64,000 nucleotides of DNA. It comes from Acorus gramineus. Lineage: Eukaryota > Streptophyta > Magnoliopsida > Acorales > Acoraceae. Made by a program: the position numbers and the translations under genes. Shown here one piece after another: positions 33,267 to 46,809 of this stretch. Each line of letters starts with the position of its first letter. The first letter of the stretch is position 1. The stretch lies in assembly GCA_030737835.1 (NCBI GenBank), contig CM060856.1, positions 17,897,116-17,961,115 on the forward strand, given 5' to 3'. The notes beneath the pieces were generated by a model. It had not been told where the DNA came from, ran no database searches, and saw only the letters and a list, made by a program, of their open reading frames with translations.

Positions 33267-34690
33267 AAGGGTAGTCAATTATGATTTTCATAGGTAAAAT
33301 ATTCATATTCATGGATCTATAAATCTTGTGTTTTTTAATTAGGATTTTGGTTTATAGACAAAAAGTCTAGCGTTATTCGATTGAGACATTATTTCATGGA
33401 CAAAAAGTCTAGCGTTATTCGATTGAGACATTATTTCGTGCACATAAAATCCAACGTTATTCGATTGAGACATTATTTCGTGGACAGAAAGTCCAGCATT
33501 ATTTGATTGAGACATTATTTTGAGGACAAAAAGTCCAGCGTTATTCGATTGAGACTCTTCATAGTAGACATTTTATCATGTGTTCTTCAATTTAAACAGG
33601 ATTTGTGAATACTTTTATAAGTGATGGATTCTTGTGGACTTTTGTGGATTTTTTAGAGAGAAATATAAAGGAAAAAATTATTTAAAAATCCCACCCAGAT
33701 GGGTGGGATTCTCATGGACTTTTATTCTAGTATTGTGAATATTTCTTCTTTTTTCTTTCAACAAATCTTCTTTATGATTTTTATTCCATGCCTTTTATAT
33801 TTTTATTCACATTTTTTCTTTATTTATCATTTTTTTTAAGAATGTCTATATGTATGAAATATTCATATCACCTCATATCTTTGATGAATATATTAGAATG
33901 GTAGATTATATTATATAATATATGCCTAGATCATCTACAACTATTTTCTAAAATATAGATTTTATCATATATTTGATTATATGTATAATATTTGATTTGA
34001 TTTTTCTTGAAGATGTTTCTATTGTTATACAATATAGATGCATATATATATTTTTTATAATGTTCAGACATATATAAAAATAAAAATATATATTTAGGCA
34101 TATATACATATATGATTAAATGTACTGATTGCTTTTATTTCATTTTTTACTAGTTAAAAATGGTATCTTTATCATGACATTCTAACAATATGCATTTCAG
34201 ATATGTGAAGATTGATATTTACTATATTAAATTATATTTTATGTTGGGTATCAATAATTCATGTTGAATTTGAATATTTGAGTTCTTTATTTGTTATTTT
34301 AAAATACCAAAAACATTATTGTGTTTTATTAATAGAAATCCACATGTGAAAAAAATCAATATCTGAAAGTCTTTAAAAGTCTATGAAAGTCCATGAGAGT
34401 GAATTGTGAAAGCCTGCAAATGTCTGTGAAAGTCCATGAGAGTCAATCTGTAAAAGTTTACAAATATCCGTAAAAGTATGTGAAAGTCTGCAAAAGTCTG
34501 TGAAAGTCCATGAGAACCAATCTGTGAAAGTCTGTAAAAGTCTATGAAAGTCTGCAAAAGTCTGTGAAAGTCCATGAGAGTCAATTTTTGAAAGTTTACG
34601 AAAGTTTGTGAAAGTCTGAAAAGTCTACAAAAGTCCTTCACTTAAATAATGTCCACATAAATCCATCAAAGTCCGTATTGACTATCCCCC
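33267..34690. mobile_element. inverted-repeat element with two internal tandem arrays
   Basis: The ends AAGGGTAGTCAATTA (33267) and GTATTGACTATCCCCCTT (about 34675-34691) are inverted relatives. Near the left end is a 42-bp tandem array of five copies (33356-33560; core GACAAAAAGTC.AGCGTTAT and TTCGATTGAGACATTATTTC). Near the right end is a dense array of GTCTGTGAAAGTCC-like units (about 34366-34640). Subterminal arrays of this kind are typical of hAT and CACTA elements. No clean target duplication was found, so the class is left open. Confidence 0.55.
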
Positions 34691-34725
34691 TTACACTCTC
34701 ATCCAATTTTACATTTAAAACACGG

Positions 34726-36330
34726 GATCGGATCCAGTCAGATCGATCAGTATCGAACTAGACGAAGTGAAAATCGAATTGCATTACTTATAAATTGAAC
34801 TGCACAATCAATTATTGGGTATATATTTCACTCTCTTATTTGATCCAATCAACTATTGAAAAAAATATGAATTCTTAAATATCATTAGTATCCAATAGGA
34901 ATGTGAAATATATACCCAATGATAAGCATATTAATTATACATTAAAACCCCTTAATCTAAGTTTCTATATCCTTATTTTATGTATAATAATAACTAATAT
35001 TAAGAATTCATGTGTTATTGCAGGTAATTGACTTAAATGATGATTATCAATACAAGATATGCTACAAATCAGTTAAAGATGTGAAGGAGAATCAAGAGTT
35101 TCTAGAAGATGTGAAAAAGATTTGGTTAAGATTGAATAAAAATCAATCCAATGCAAATGAATGGTTAAGATTCAAGAGCTGGAGACTATAAAAGGAGCAC
35201 ATGTGAATAAAAAAGAAAAAAAAAGAGGCAAAAAGACAACCAAAGGAGAAGAAGGATTCAAGAGTTTTGCTTTTGTTTTTATTTTTCTTTTCATCTCATA
35301 TATTTTGATTCTTGTATTCTATTAGATCTGAATTTTAATATTAATTTTGTGTTTTTATTTTCAAGAATTTTTTAATAATATGATGTCTTTTATTTTTCTT
35401 TTCTTTTATTTGATCATGTCTTCTAGTAGCTAAATCTTCAACTAGGGTTGAAGATGAAACCATGCAATGTTAGTTTAGGATTTTATATTTAGATTTGAAT
35501 TCTCCATATTGTTTGCTTTATTGCTTATCAATCTCTCATTCAATTCTCTTTTGAAACCTTTTATGTGAATTTCTTATTACCTTCTTCAAAAATCTCTTGT
35601 ATTTGATTTGATAAAATATGCTTTGATTGAGTTCTATGATATTTTATGCTCTTCTTAACATGTTGAATATTGAGTTGGTAGATTTTATAAAGGGAAGGGA
35701 GATAGATCATTCTATTGGATTTTCATAAATCAAAGTTTTTAATTATATAATCATCTTCAAGGATCTGTTATTTAGGGTTTGATAGAGTATGCTTGGTTAA
35801 CTATTTGATATCTTATTCTCTTCCTAATATGTGAATATTGAGATGATTGTTTTGATTTCAAATATGATTTTATGAAATAATTAATATGATTTTAAATATT
35901 TATTTTCCGATTGGTATTTGATTAACGTCAATATTGATTGAGTTATATGGTGGAGTTTCATATTTGAATATAATCCCTAAATTGGTATTGCATGGTGGAT
36001 TCTAAAACCCTAGTTATCTTTTCATATTAATATTCTCTTTTTAATAATAATAATAAAAAAAAAAACTTCATCAATCTTTCTTTTTAGTTCGATTAGTTAA
36101 ATTGATTAATAATCTGATTTGAACAATTCTCTGTGGGTTCGACCCGTATTTGCTAGATCTATACTTCTGTAACGATCCGTGCACTTGCGGTAATTAATAA
36201 CAACTTAAATATTCAATCACCCAACAATTAATTATGCAGTTCAATTTGTAGGTAGTTGCAATTCGATTTTCACTTCGTCCAGTTCAGCACTACCGAACTG
36301 ATTGGATTCAGTCCTGACTAGATCCGGTCT
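34726..36330. mobile_element. element of MITE family A, enlarged by a nested insertion
   Basis: Ends of about 110 bp are inverted repeats: GGATCCAGTCAGATCGATCA and GACGAAGTGAAAATCGAATT on the left, their complement (AATTCGATTTTCACTTCGTC) at 36260-36280 on the right. The left part also contains the complete short MITE pattern (to about 34930). The interior (about 34935-36190) is AT-rich, ends in a GTGGGTTCGACCCG and GATCCGTGCACTTGCGG segment reminiscent of a gypsy LTR end, and is probably a second insertion. No coding capacity was seen. Confidence 0.6.
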
Positions 36331-36351
36331 CTTAAAACACCGCACATGTTT

Positions 36352-37125
36352 TCATATCTTTTTTTAAAAAAAATTAATATAATTCCCTGAAAAGTAGCTA
36401 ATTTGGTTTTAGTTCTGATAAAATTAAAAATTTGTCACAGGTCCCTAAAAAATATGTATGGTTAACAGATTTAATCCATAAGTTAAATTATTCTAATAAA
36501 TACATTCAAAGAAGTTCTTACAAAATATAAAAAATCCGGTTTATTCCTTTTGATGAAAAAAATGCCCTTGTCTTTTCATTAAAATTCTTCTACTATTATA
36601 TACTCACCAACGGTAGTAAAAAATAAAAAAATTGATATAACTCTCTGAAACTTATGAAAATAAAAAAATGTCCCTATAAAATCTGTAAATCCTCTTAAGT
36701 CAACTACAAATTTGGTTATGTATTACAATAATTTATCATGTAATTACAATAATTTATCATGTATAATTAGAGTTTACCACAAATCTGTCTAGTTTCGGTT
36801 CTTATAGGGACTAAAATAAATAATGTTTGATAATATAGAGATTTCAGGGGATTTACCGATTTTATAGGGACTTTTTTTATTTTCATAAGTTTCTGGGAAA
36901 CTATATCGATTTTTCGAAAAATAAGGGCTGAGGTCATTATAGTAAATTTTAATGTATAGTTAGAGTTCAACTTATACCTGGTTAGTTAGGGTGACTATAG
37001 GGATTGAAACGATGGTTTTTTTAATAATATAGGGACTTATGATGATTTTTCAATTTTATAGGGACTAAAACCGATTTAGCTAGCTTTTTAGAGTGTCATA
37101 TCGATTTTTTTTTTTAAATCATAGA
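36352..37125. mobile_element. MITE-like element with inverted ends
   Basis: The left end (AATTCCCTGAAAAGTAGCTA then TTTGGTTTTAGTTCT) pairs with the complement of the right end (GGGACTAAAACCGATTTAGC then TAGCTTTTTAGAGTGTC). The interior is AT-rich and non-coding, with further phrases GGGACTTTTTTTATTTTCAT and relatives. Confidence 0.6.
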
Positions 37126-38246
37126 CAACATATAATGAGGCATGTACTTTTATAAAATATGAAACATATATTGTGTTGAATTGAATGATATCATTTATAG
37201 AAAATGTAAAACAATTTCTATGAGACATATACATTAATATTGTGAGTGAAAGAAACTAATGAGATATATAGGAGAATTATATTTTAGACTATAAAAAAAA
37301 TTAGGTGTATTAGAGCTCATTAAAAATATGTCATGCAATAGTTCAAAATTCTCACGAAAAAGATCTAAGTCACGTGACCTCATCATGAGAATTTTTTTTC
37401 TTCTAGAATGACAAAAAAGCTGGTTTCATCATCGGAGGTCTTTGAAATTGTGCTGCATATAAAGGTTTCGTTTGGTTGCAGGTTTCGAGCAATTTTTATT
37501 TTTTAAAAAGTTAAAAAGCTAAAATCGTAGAGCTAAACTAGACAGTTTTATTGAGAATCGGAAGCTGGATTCCTTTTAATTTTTTTCTCGAAATCCGTGT
37601 TTTGAAAAGCTAAAAAACAACGCTTTTTGGTTGGAATCAATTTTTTTAATTGAAAAATAATTTTCTCTGTCGTACATCAACTGTTTTCAAATATTGATTA
37701 CTGAATTAAAAAAAAAAAGTATCCCAATAAAAATAAAAGTCTAAAATCATCTTAAAAAATAACTTTATTCTAAAAGTTACTTTTCAATCTATTGTTGAGG
37801 TCATAAAATCATCATGTTCAACAAATATTGATTGATTTATCATAATGTTTGCTCATGTCCCTGATAAGAAGACGAGATCTTTTGTGTGATAAACACAAGC
37901 TAGGAACATTTGTATTGTCCAATGACAGCATGTCACCTCGATAGAAAAAAAAAAAAACTTTGATAAAATGTCATCACTTTATCATAAAAACCAATGCATC
38001 CACATTTTTACTCTTTTTGTTACCTTCATGACAAGTTTTGGTGGATCAACACAAAAAAAACTTGTGTTCTGATGTTCTCATTCCCCCAACGAGCCCTAAC
38101 AAAAGAACATGCTCATGTAGAATGAAATCTCCATTTCAACGTAACAAAAGTGTTATATGTCTTTTGTGATAAATTAAATAATAGGGGTATTCACATAGGC
38201 AGAGTTAATTGTTTTCTTGCTTTAACAATGTATCATTTTTATTTAA
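37126..38246. other. AT-rich intergenic DNA, no gene seen
   Basis: No open frame with recognisable content. A GTTTCGTTTGGTTGC line near 37466 resembles Tourist-type ends but no matching second end was located. Confidence 0.5.
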
Positions 38247-38364
38247 GGAAAAATCATCTTTAACTCCCTGGAATATTTATAAAATTATAAAAAGTTCCTG
38301 TAAAATTCAAAAATCACCTTAGGTCCTTGTGTTATTAATAAAATGTTGAATAAACCCTGCTATG

Positions 38365-39122
38365 CCTGTCAACGGGTCGGATTCAGACCCGGATCTGACC
38401 CGACCCGGACTCGATTACACGTGTAATATACCCGACCTGATTTGGACCCGACCCGAGTTGGACCCGACCCGGCGGACCCGAACAAACAAACGGGGCGGGT
38501 CCACCCCGCCCCGACCCGTTGGACCCGTTGGACCCGATTGTTTTTTTTAATATATGTTCATATATTATAAGACCATTAGTATTAATTGATACATAATTTT
38601 ATTTCTTACTTAACTTATTTTTGTATCTACAAGTTCATAAATCATAATCATAACAAGCCTATAAATCGGTATGTTTTGGACAATTAACTTATTAGCATTT
38701 GAATTTGTATGATTAATTAGTTTGTTGCATGATTTATGTTTATTATTTAGGTTAATATGTTAGTGTTTATTGTTTTGAATGTTGTTTAGGTTAATATTGT
38801 TTTGAATGTTGTTTAGGTTAGTTATGTTTATTATTTAGGTTAATATGTTTTTTTATGTTAGTGATTATTGTTTTGGATGTTGTTTAATAATTCATTTACT
38901 TCTTTTGAATTGTATAAAATTATATTCAAACATAGTCTCATTAACAATAATGTTTTATTACAAAAAATTTCAAATAGAATGATAAGGCAAACAAATACAT
39001 GAGCTCTTCTCTTTTTTTCTTTTTTTTTTTACCCAACCATCCGGGTCGGGTCGGACCCGGACCCGACCCGGGTCCGACGGGTCCGGGTCCGGGTCCACAT
39101 TTCTCTGGACCCGTCAGGTCCC
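38365..39122. mobile_element. non-autonomous hAT element with GGACCCG arrays
   Basis: The 8-bp duplication CTGCTATG lies on both sides (38357-38364 and 39123-39130). The ends (CCTGTCAACGGGTC and GACCCGTCAGGTCC) are imperfect inverted relatives of the TAGGCCTGTCAAT ends seen elsewhere in the window. Subterminal arrays of GACCCG/CGGGTC are very dense at 38375-38545 and 39038-39118; the centre is AT-rich. Confidence 0.88.
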
Positions 39123-39839
39123 CTGCTATGACACCAAGTAACCCAACATATGGTTAATTTTAACCAGACATGAAACATTACAAAAATACATTTGATTCTC
39201 TTTCACTCAGTAAATACGCAGTGAAAGTTCTAAAAAAAATAGCTTCTTCTTCATTGATCACTCTCTCTTCTCCCTCGCGAAACACAAACTTGTCACTGGT
39301 TCGAGCAGTCTCTCTCGTGGAAACCACGAACCGTGACTCTTGGAAGCGTGAAACACTAAACACAATCTCTCATGGCGAGTCTCTCACACTCACATTATGA
39401 ATGAGTCTTTCGTTTTGATTTCGGTATTTAATGGTTGGATGGTTTTTGCTTAGATTTGGATGTATATTTTGTGTATTTAGAGGATTCTAGGGTTAGATGT
39501 GCATTTTAGAGGTAGGCGTGCTTTATGTGGATTTGGGGAATATTAGGATTAGATGTGCAATTTAGGGTTGGATGTGCATTTTGTGGATTTGGGAGACTTT
39601 CATGGATTTCAACTAGAAAGGATGTGCATTTTGAACTGATTGATTCGAGTATTATTGAACCAAGTATGTGTTTGATGTGCAATTTTTGTGGATTGATCCG
39701 AATATTTATTGATCAGATTATTATTGATATGTCATTTTGTTTAATTTGTTTAGTCAGTGTGATGGAAGATTTATTTAGGGTGACATTTGTCTATGCTGGC
39801 TATTGAAAACCCATAAAATCACGAAATGATCAAAACTAC

Positions 39840-41030
39840 GTGGAAGCGAAGCAATTTAAAAAGGTCTTTGACAAGGACAAAATTGCCATGATAGATCTTT
39901 CGGTGATTTCCTTGAATGATGGAAGACTAGCATTACAGAGTCAATCAAATTTACATATATTCGCCCAAAAGTTTTGCCTTAGATCGAATTATGTGGAAAT
40001 GATATCAAATACACAATTGATGCAGATTTTGAAGCAGAATGAGAAGTCAAGAAAGTTTATGTTAATGTCAACAGTGATGACAAAGAAGTACATTCGGGTC
40101 AGCTTGATCAGAAATCTTTTACCAGAAAAAAATCAACCTTGGTGGACCTATATTCAAAGGTTCAGCAAGAAGTGAGAGTCAGTGAAGAAGACATGGAATG
40201 AGACAGTAATGGAAACTAACATCCCTAAAACAGCAATTAACAAAGACATGACCGATGTTGCAGTTGGTGAAGAGTTGCAAGGCACAGTAACTTATCAACA
40301 GATGGTCAATTGAGCAGTTGAAGAGGATTTGTTATTTGAAGATGATGGAGTTGAGATTGAGATTGATAAATAGTTCTCAGGCAAGGGACAATACTAACCC
40401 TAACCAAATGATGAGGAGGAGACATTTGAAGTCAAGACATTAGTCAAGGAACATTCATATACAAGTGTGAATAACATTGGGAATGAGATGGCACAACAAG
40501 AAGTGGGAGTCAGTGAAGAAGACATGGCTGAGAGAGTAATGGAAGCTGACATCCCTAAAACAGCAACTAACAAAGACATGACTGATGTTGCAGTTAATGA
40601 AGAGTTGCAAGGCACAGTAACTTATCAACAAATGGTCAATTGAGCAGTTGAAGAGGATTTGTTGTTTGAAGATGATGGAGTTGAGATTGAGATTGATAAA
40701 CAGTTCTCAAGCAAGGGACAATACCAACCCTAACCAAATGATGAGGAGTGACATTTGAAGTCAAGACACTAGTCAAGGAACATTCATATACAAGTGTGAA
40801 TAAAATTGGGAATGAGATGGCAAACTCAAGCTGGCTTGCATCAAAGATTGTGCTAATCTTGCACAAAACCCTTGAAATGGGGCCTTCCAAAATCAAGTTG
40901 GAGCTTCAGAAAAAATTGAACCTCTCATTCCAGAAAACCCAAATAATTGTAATTGAACCCACAAAATCGTTTAGGAATTTCATCAAACACTTGAAGTGTT
41001 CACAAAAAAAAAATAGAACTTGCACTTGAT
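39840..41030 (+). pseudogene. MuDR-like transposase remnant with an internal duplication
   Basis: Scattered frames with stops encode acidic stretches (EEDLLFEDDGVEIEIDK type), followed by NEMANSSWLASKIVLILHKT and MGPSKIKLELQKKLNLSF, which resemble the N-terminal region before the MULE transposase domain. The recognisable DDE domain is missing. The similarity call is from pattern memory and is moderate. Confidence 0.4.
40164..40823 (+). repeat. 331-bp tandem duplication inside the MULE remnant
   Basis: Two head-to-tail copies begin at GCAAGAAGTGAGAGTCAGTG (40164) and ACAAGAAGTGGGAGTCAGTG (about 40495). Both run through ATCCCTAAAACAGCAA, CAAATGATGAGGAG and GAATGAGATGGCA. A few substitutions separate the copies. 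Confidence 0.9.
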
Positions 41031-41181
41031 GAAATTTACACAATCTGACATTGTTGATGACCTCTCTGCAATGGTGATGCTCTCTGCATGCAATGGTGGT
41101 AGTGAGCGGTGATGGACTAAATCCATGGTTGTGTCAGTGGCAATAGAAAACATTTGTGGCTAAATCGACAAAGGTGGCAGT

Positions 41182-42236
41182 TAGGCCTGTCAATGGATCA
41201 GTTTGGGCCAAGGCAAGGTGGACACGTACCCTACCTGGGCTTGGGTTCAACAGACCTGGGTCGTGGATTGGACCCAGTGGACCCAAGAGAATATTGTCTC
41301 AAGTCCGAACTAGCGGACCTGGGCCTCATCCGGGTCGACCTGAGAGGGGGGAGCATTGGTTGCAGCCTTGCAAGCCTTTGGCAGGCAACAGAGGCGACAG
41401 CGGGCATCAATGTCGTGGAAGAAAAGGGGGGGGGGAGTCGGCATCTGGGGTGATGGAGTTTGCATCAGGATGGGTGTTAAGAGCGGAGAACAAGAGGGGG
41501 GGAGAGAAGGAGAGAATGGGTTTAGGGTTTACAAATGTTTGGTATACCACACTCTTTTTTTCAAGATATATCAGAAAAACATAAATTAAAAATATTTTTT
41601 AGAATACAACTGAGTTCCCTAAATTCTAAAATAAAGCCATTTTAAGATCCACAAGTTATCGTATTACTTATACATTACATGAATTGATAATGCATATAAG
41701 CAATACACCAATAAAACTAAGGCCATTTTGATATATCCCTTCAAATGAGAGTGTAAAGAAGGGAAAAAAAATTTGGGCATTGATTGAAACTTGCCATTAA
41801 AAAGACTTTATCAAGTAATTGCTCATTAAACCTTCTCTTTTTGTGATGGCTTTGGGGGAATGAGAAATAAGGAGAGAAAATTCAAAAACAAACCCTAGAG
41901 GCCAATAAGGGGATTCATTTGGGCTTTGAAAATTCATTTGGGCCTCTGGGAATTTTAAATGGCCAGATGGGTACTTGGGTCAAACATGGTTTAGAGTAAT
42001 AACTAGTTCTATGGCCCAATAAAATTGGGCAGCTTGGGTTGGACCAGAGAACTAGTCATTACCCATCATTTTTTTTTATACAAGGCGGGTCCAGTGGGTC
42101 GAGGTAGACCCGGCCCCCATTTCAAGGATCAGGTTATTTGGGACGAGTCCATATCGAGTTTTGGGTCTTTCAAGTCATTCGTTTATGCTTTTATCAGGTC
42201 GGGTGAGGGTGGACCAGCGACCTATTGACAGGCCTA
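41182..42236. mobile_element. hAT element with perfect 13-bp TIRs
   Basis: The ends TAGGCCTGTCAAT and ATTGACAGGCCTA are perfect inverted repeats. The flanking octamers GTGGCAGT and GTGGTAAT match at six of eight bases. The subterminal regions are enriched in GGACCC/GGGTC and GGTCGGG motifs. Several frames are open near the left end by composition; no transposase is recognised, so it is non-autonomous. Confidence 0.85.
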
Positions 42237-42630
42237 GTGGTAATAGGTGGTGGTGATGGGTCTACAATGGGAGAGAATGAGGTTTGAGAGGAGATTTACA
42301 TTTGAAATGGGATTCACTACAACCATTGAGGGGCATTTCATAGGGTGGATATGCTGGAAAACGAAAGGGGCATTTCCGCTATGGAAAGGACTAAATTTGA
42401 TTTTCTAAGGTTTCGAGGAACTCATTTCAAAATAATTTACCTGATCATTCTTACCATTATGGAATATTCGATAAATATTTCCCACAAACTAATGACCAAT
42501 TAAACCAAATGACTAAATCCATTAACCATAAACATTTTCTAGGGACATACAGTGATTTTTGAATTTTACAGAGACTTTTGTGATTTTACAAAGATTTCAG
42601 GGAGTTAAGACAATTTTTCTCTTATGTTTA

Positions 42631-43348
42631 GGATATAACAATGTAATTATTTTTATGCACAGTGTCATTAATAATTCAACAAAAAAATGACTAAAAATAT
42701 CATTAATAAAGATATTGAATGGCTAAATTCATTAACAATATTGATCAATAATTCAACCAATTAATGACTAATAATTTGGCTATTAATAATGGCCATTTTA
42801 GGTAATTTCTTGTTATGGGTGTAATATGTGTTCGAAATTTTTGTATTATTGTTGAGCTCTTTTTCTCCTATAATAAACTAATGTAAAGGACGAAGAACTA
42901 AAGCTTATGGTGAATGAAAACTAATATTCATCATTGCGTTTTTTTTAGTACGTTTTAAAGACCTTGCATCATTTTATAGCAACAAAAGAAACGCATTATG
43001 TATGGCTCTACTAGCTGAGTGAACGTAAGCACCTAACCGTAGCATTTAAACAAGAGTATTAAAAAAAATTAAAACAATTTTTTTCAAAAGAACCTCTTTC
43101 AAAGCTTAACTTATGGCCTGTTTACAGGCGAGCACACTCGCGTCCATTAAAGCCATCTGTGATAGAGAATCGTTTTTTCTTTTCTTTTTTTTTTGTTTCT
43201 CTGAGCTTCTCTACCGCGGATAAAAATGGCTTATTAACACTAGAATAACTTATTAACACGGACGCGAATAATGTATTTGGATTTACGATCGCGTTACGCG
43301 GTGTTTTCAATCGTAGAATTCATCTTATCACGGATTCAAATGCTACCT
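42631..43348. other. AT-rich intergenic DNA, no gene seen
   Basis: No coding content was recognised. At 43115-43320 there is a more GC-rich stretch with ACGCG/CGCGT motifs that may be an old MITE, but I could not define its ends. Confidence 0.5.
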
Positions 43349-43675
43349 TAGGTCATCTCCAGCCCTTACTCAAACCTATACTCAAATTTTACTTAAAATT
43401 TGAGTAAAAGTTTGATTTGATATGATGTGTCTCCAACCATCATTTTGTATTTTACTCAAATCTTTTAAAAAATTTATATCTTCTTCTAATTATTTTCTAT
43501 AAATATTTTCAAAGTCTTTCTTCAAACATTTTTACTACTCAATTTTTTTCTCTTCAAGATATTTAAATTTAAAAATTATAATCATTCAATTTTTTGAAAA
43601 AGATAAAAATAATTTTTTTTATTGAAGTAAAAATAAGAAATTAAAAAACAAAGATAAAGACTTAAGAAAGAAGAA

Positions 43676-43715
<40 letters not shown>

Positions 43716-44010
43716 TGTTTCAAGAGATGGTGAAAATTTTGGGGGTGGGAAGACATCTAATATAATTCAACTAAATGTGGAGTTGAAGGGAAAAAAAATG
43801 TCACATTGGAAGAAAATGTAGAGATAAAGAAAAAAAGAGATGTTGAAAATTTGGGTAAAGATTTGGGTCTCCCTTGATTTGGGTAATGATTTGAGTAAAA
43901 ACTTGATTTAGTATCGGTATGGGTAAATGGTTGGAGAGGGTTTTGGGTGATTTTTACTCAAATTTAAATTTGAGTAAATGTTTGAGTATAGAATTGTTGA
44001 TGCTCTTAGA
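43349..44010. mobile_element. MITE with ACTCAAA-rich inverted ends
   Basis: The left end (GGTCATCTCCAGCCCTTACT, then ACTCAAATTTTACTTAAA) pairs with the right end (TTTACTCAAATTTAAATTTG, then TTGATGCTCTTAG). Inner lines CTCCAACCATCATTT and GGGTAAATGGTTGGAGAG also pair. TTA flanks on both sides would fit a PIF/Harbinger target. An (ATT)n microsatellite lies in the middle (about 43679-43714). Confidence 0.7.
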
Positions 44011-44084
44011 CTTTGAAACAGTTTTTATATAATATAATAAAAAAAAATCAATATTTTATTTTAAAAAATGATAACATATGAAAA

Positions 44085-44600
44085 TAGAGAAAAATCCATA
44101 CAATCACGTGAAATCTGATTGAAATTTATATGACCCCCTGGCTTTTCTTAAAATCTATATAACCCATTGAAAACACCTAGTAAATCCAAATAACTCCCTG
44201 AATAAATTTTTTGTTAATAGATAATGAATATTTTACAACATTTTCATTTGGTTAACCCTGACTGAAAACACAATATACTAAAAATCACTACAATGTGTTA
44301 AAATGTGAAAAATCCTATAGAAATGATGATTTTATCCTCCCTGGATATATGATAAAATCCTATCCGTGGAAGGGGGGGGGGTGTAAAATAGTTATTTATA
44401 GAAAAAAATTTGCACTTTTAATATATTGTAGGTTTTTTTTATACTGTATTTTCTATCAGGATTAACCAAACATAATATTAATTCATCATCTGTAAACGTA
44501 AATTTTATTCAGAAAGTTATTTGAATTTACTAAATGTTTTTCAGGAGTAGCATGAATTTAAAAAAAAGTTAGAAAGTTATATGAATTTTTCCCATAAAAA
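44085..44600. mobile_element. MITE with about 125-bp inverted ends
   Basis: The left (GGAAAAATCCATACAATC, AAATTTATATGACCCCCTGG, CCAAATAACTCCCTGAATAA) pairs with the complement of the right (TTATTCAGAAAGTTATTTGA, ATGAATTTTTCCCA). AT-rich and non-coding. Confidence 0.7.
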
Positions 44601-44677
44601 TAAAATATGTAATTCATACCCTATTTGTTTTCCAAAGACTGTCAACTAAAGCACAATTGCAGACTTGCCGGTCTAAT

Positions 44678-44715
44678 CCAACGGTTGGTTGTCTACTTGG
44701 TGGTTGATACACGTG
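44678..44715 (+). promoter_or_regulatory. candidate MYB and bHLH sites upstream of ANS
   Basis: A palindromic MYB-core sequence CCAACGGTTGG (44678-44688) and a G-box CACGTG (44710-44715) lie 22 bp apart, about 640 bp upstream of the ANS start. Anthocyanin genes are commonly activated by MYB-bHLH-WD40 complexes that use such elements. That these sites act here is inference, and a MITE separates them from the core promoter. Confidence 0.45.
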
Positions 44716-44819
44716 ACCAAGCGGACCTAAAAAGTGAAGTGTAAAAAACACCATGAAACGTGGGTACCCAATATTCTAGTAAATTAAAAAAAAATCTAGC
44801 AACAAAGACTTAACACAGA

Positions 44820-45140
44820 ATTAGGTTTGGATCCAATCAAAACTGGTTTTGATCAGTAATATCAGTATCAAACTGCATATAAATCGAATTATATAGCTTA
44901 TAAATCGAACTGCACAATCAATTATTTGATACATGTTCTACTCTTCTATCCGATTCAATCAGCCATTACATAAAATATAGATTTCTAAATATCATGAGTA
45001 TTCAATGGAAGAGTAAAACATGATCCAACACTTGGTTGTGTAGTTCGATTTATAAGTTACATAATTCAATTTATAGACTGTGCAATTAGATTTTAATTGG
45101 ACTAATCAAAGTCAATCATAACTAGATTTGACCTCACATT
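44820..45140. mobile_element. MITE family A, copy in the ANS promoter
   Basis: The left half (TTTGGATCCAATCAAAACTG, then TTATAAATCGAACTGCACAA, then ATGTTCTACTCTTCTATCC) is mirrored by the right half (AGTATTCAATGGAAGAGTAA, then TTGTGTAGTTCGATTTATAA, then TGATTGGA-like ends). It is the same family as 2694-2970 and 34726-36330. Its right end lies only about 120 bp upstream of the ANS TATA box. Confidence 0.8.
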
Positions 45141-45171
45141 ACCTAATTGGTTCGGTAGCACTGGCAGGTAA

Positions 45172-46809
<1,638 letters not shown>

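Larger units (their letters stand above)
38247..42630. mobile_element. MULE with about 100-bp inverted ends, carrying nested hAT elements
   Basis: The left end (AAAAATCATCTTTAACTCCC, then GTTCCTGTAAAATTCAAAAATCACC) pairs with the complement of the right end at 42540-42628 (GATTTTTGAATTTTACAGAG, then TTCAGGGAGTTAAGACAATTTTT). The interior holds a MuDR-like transposase remnant (39840-41030) and two hAT insertions. Flanks TTATTTAAG and TTATGTTTA are only roughly similar, so a 9-bp duplication is not proven. Confidence 0.6.

Noticed and set aside
43679-43714. (ATT)n array considered as a possible CRISPR-like or satellite repeat
   Set aside because: Pure trinucleotide microsatellite in a MITE; no spacer structure.
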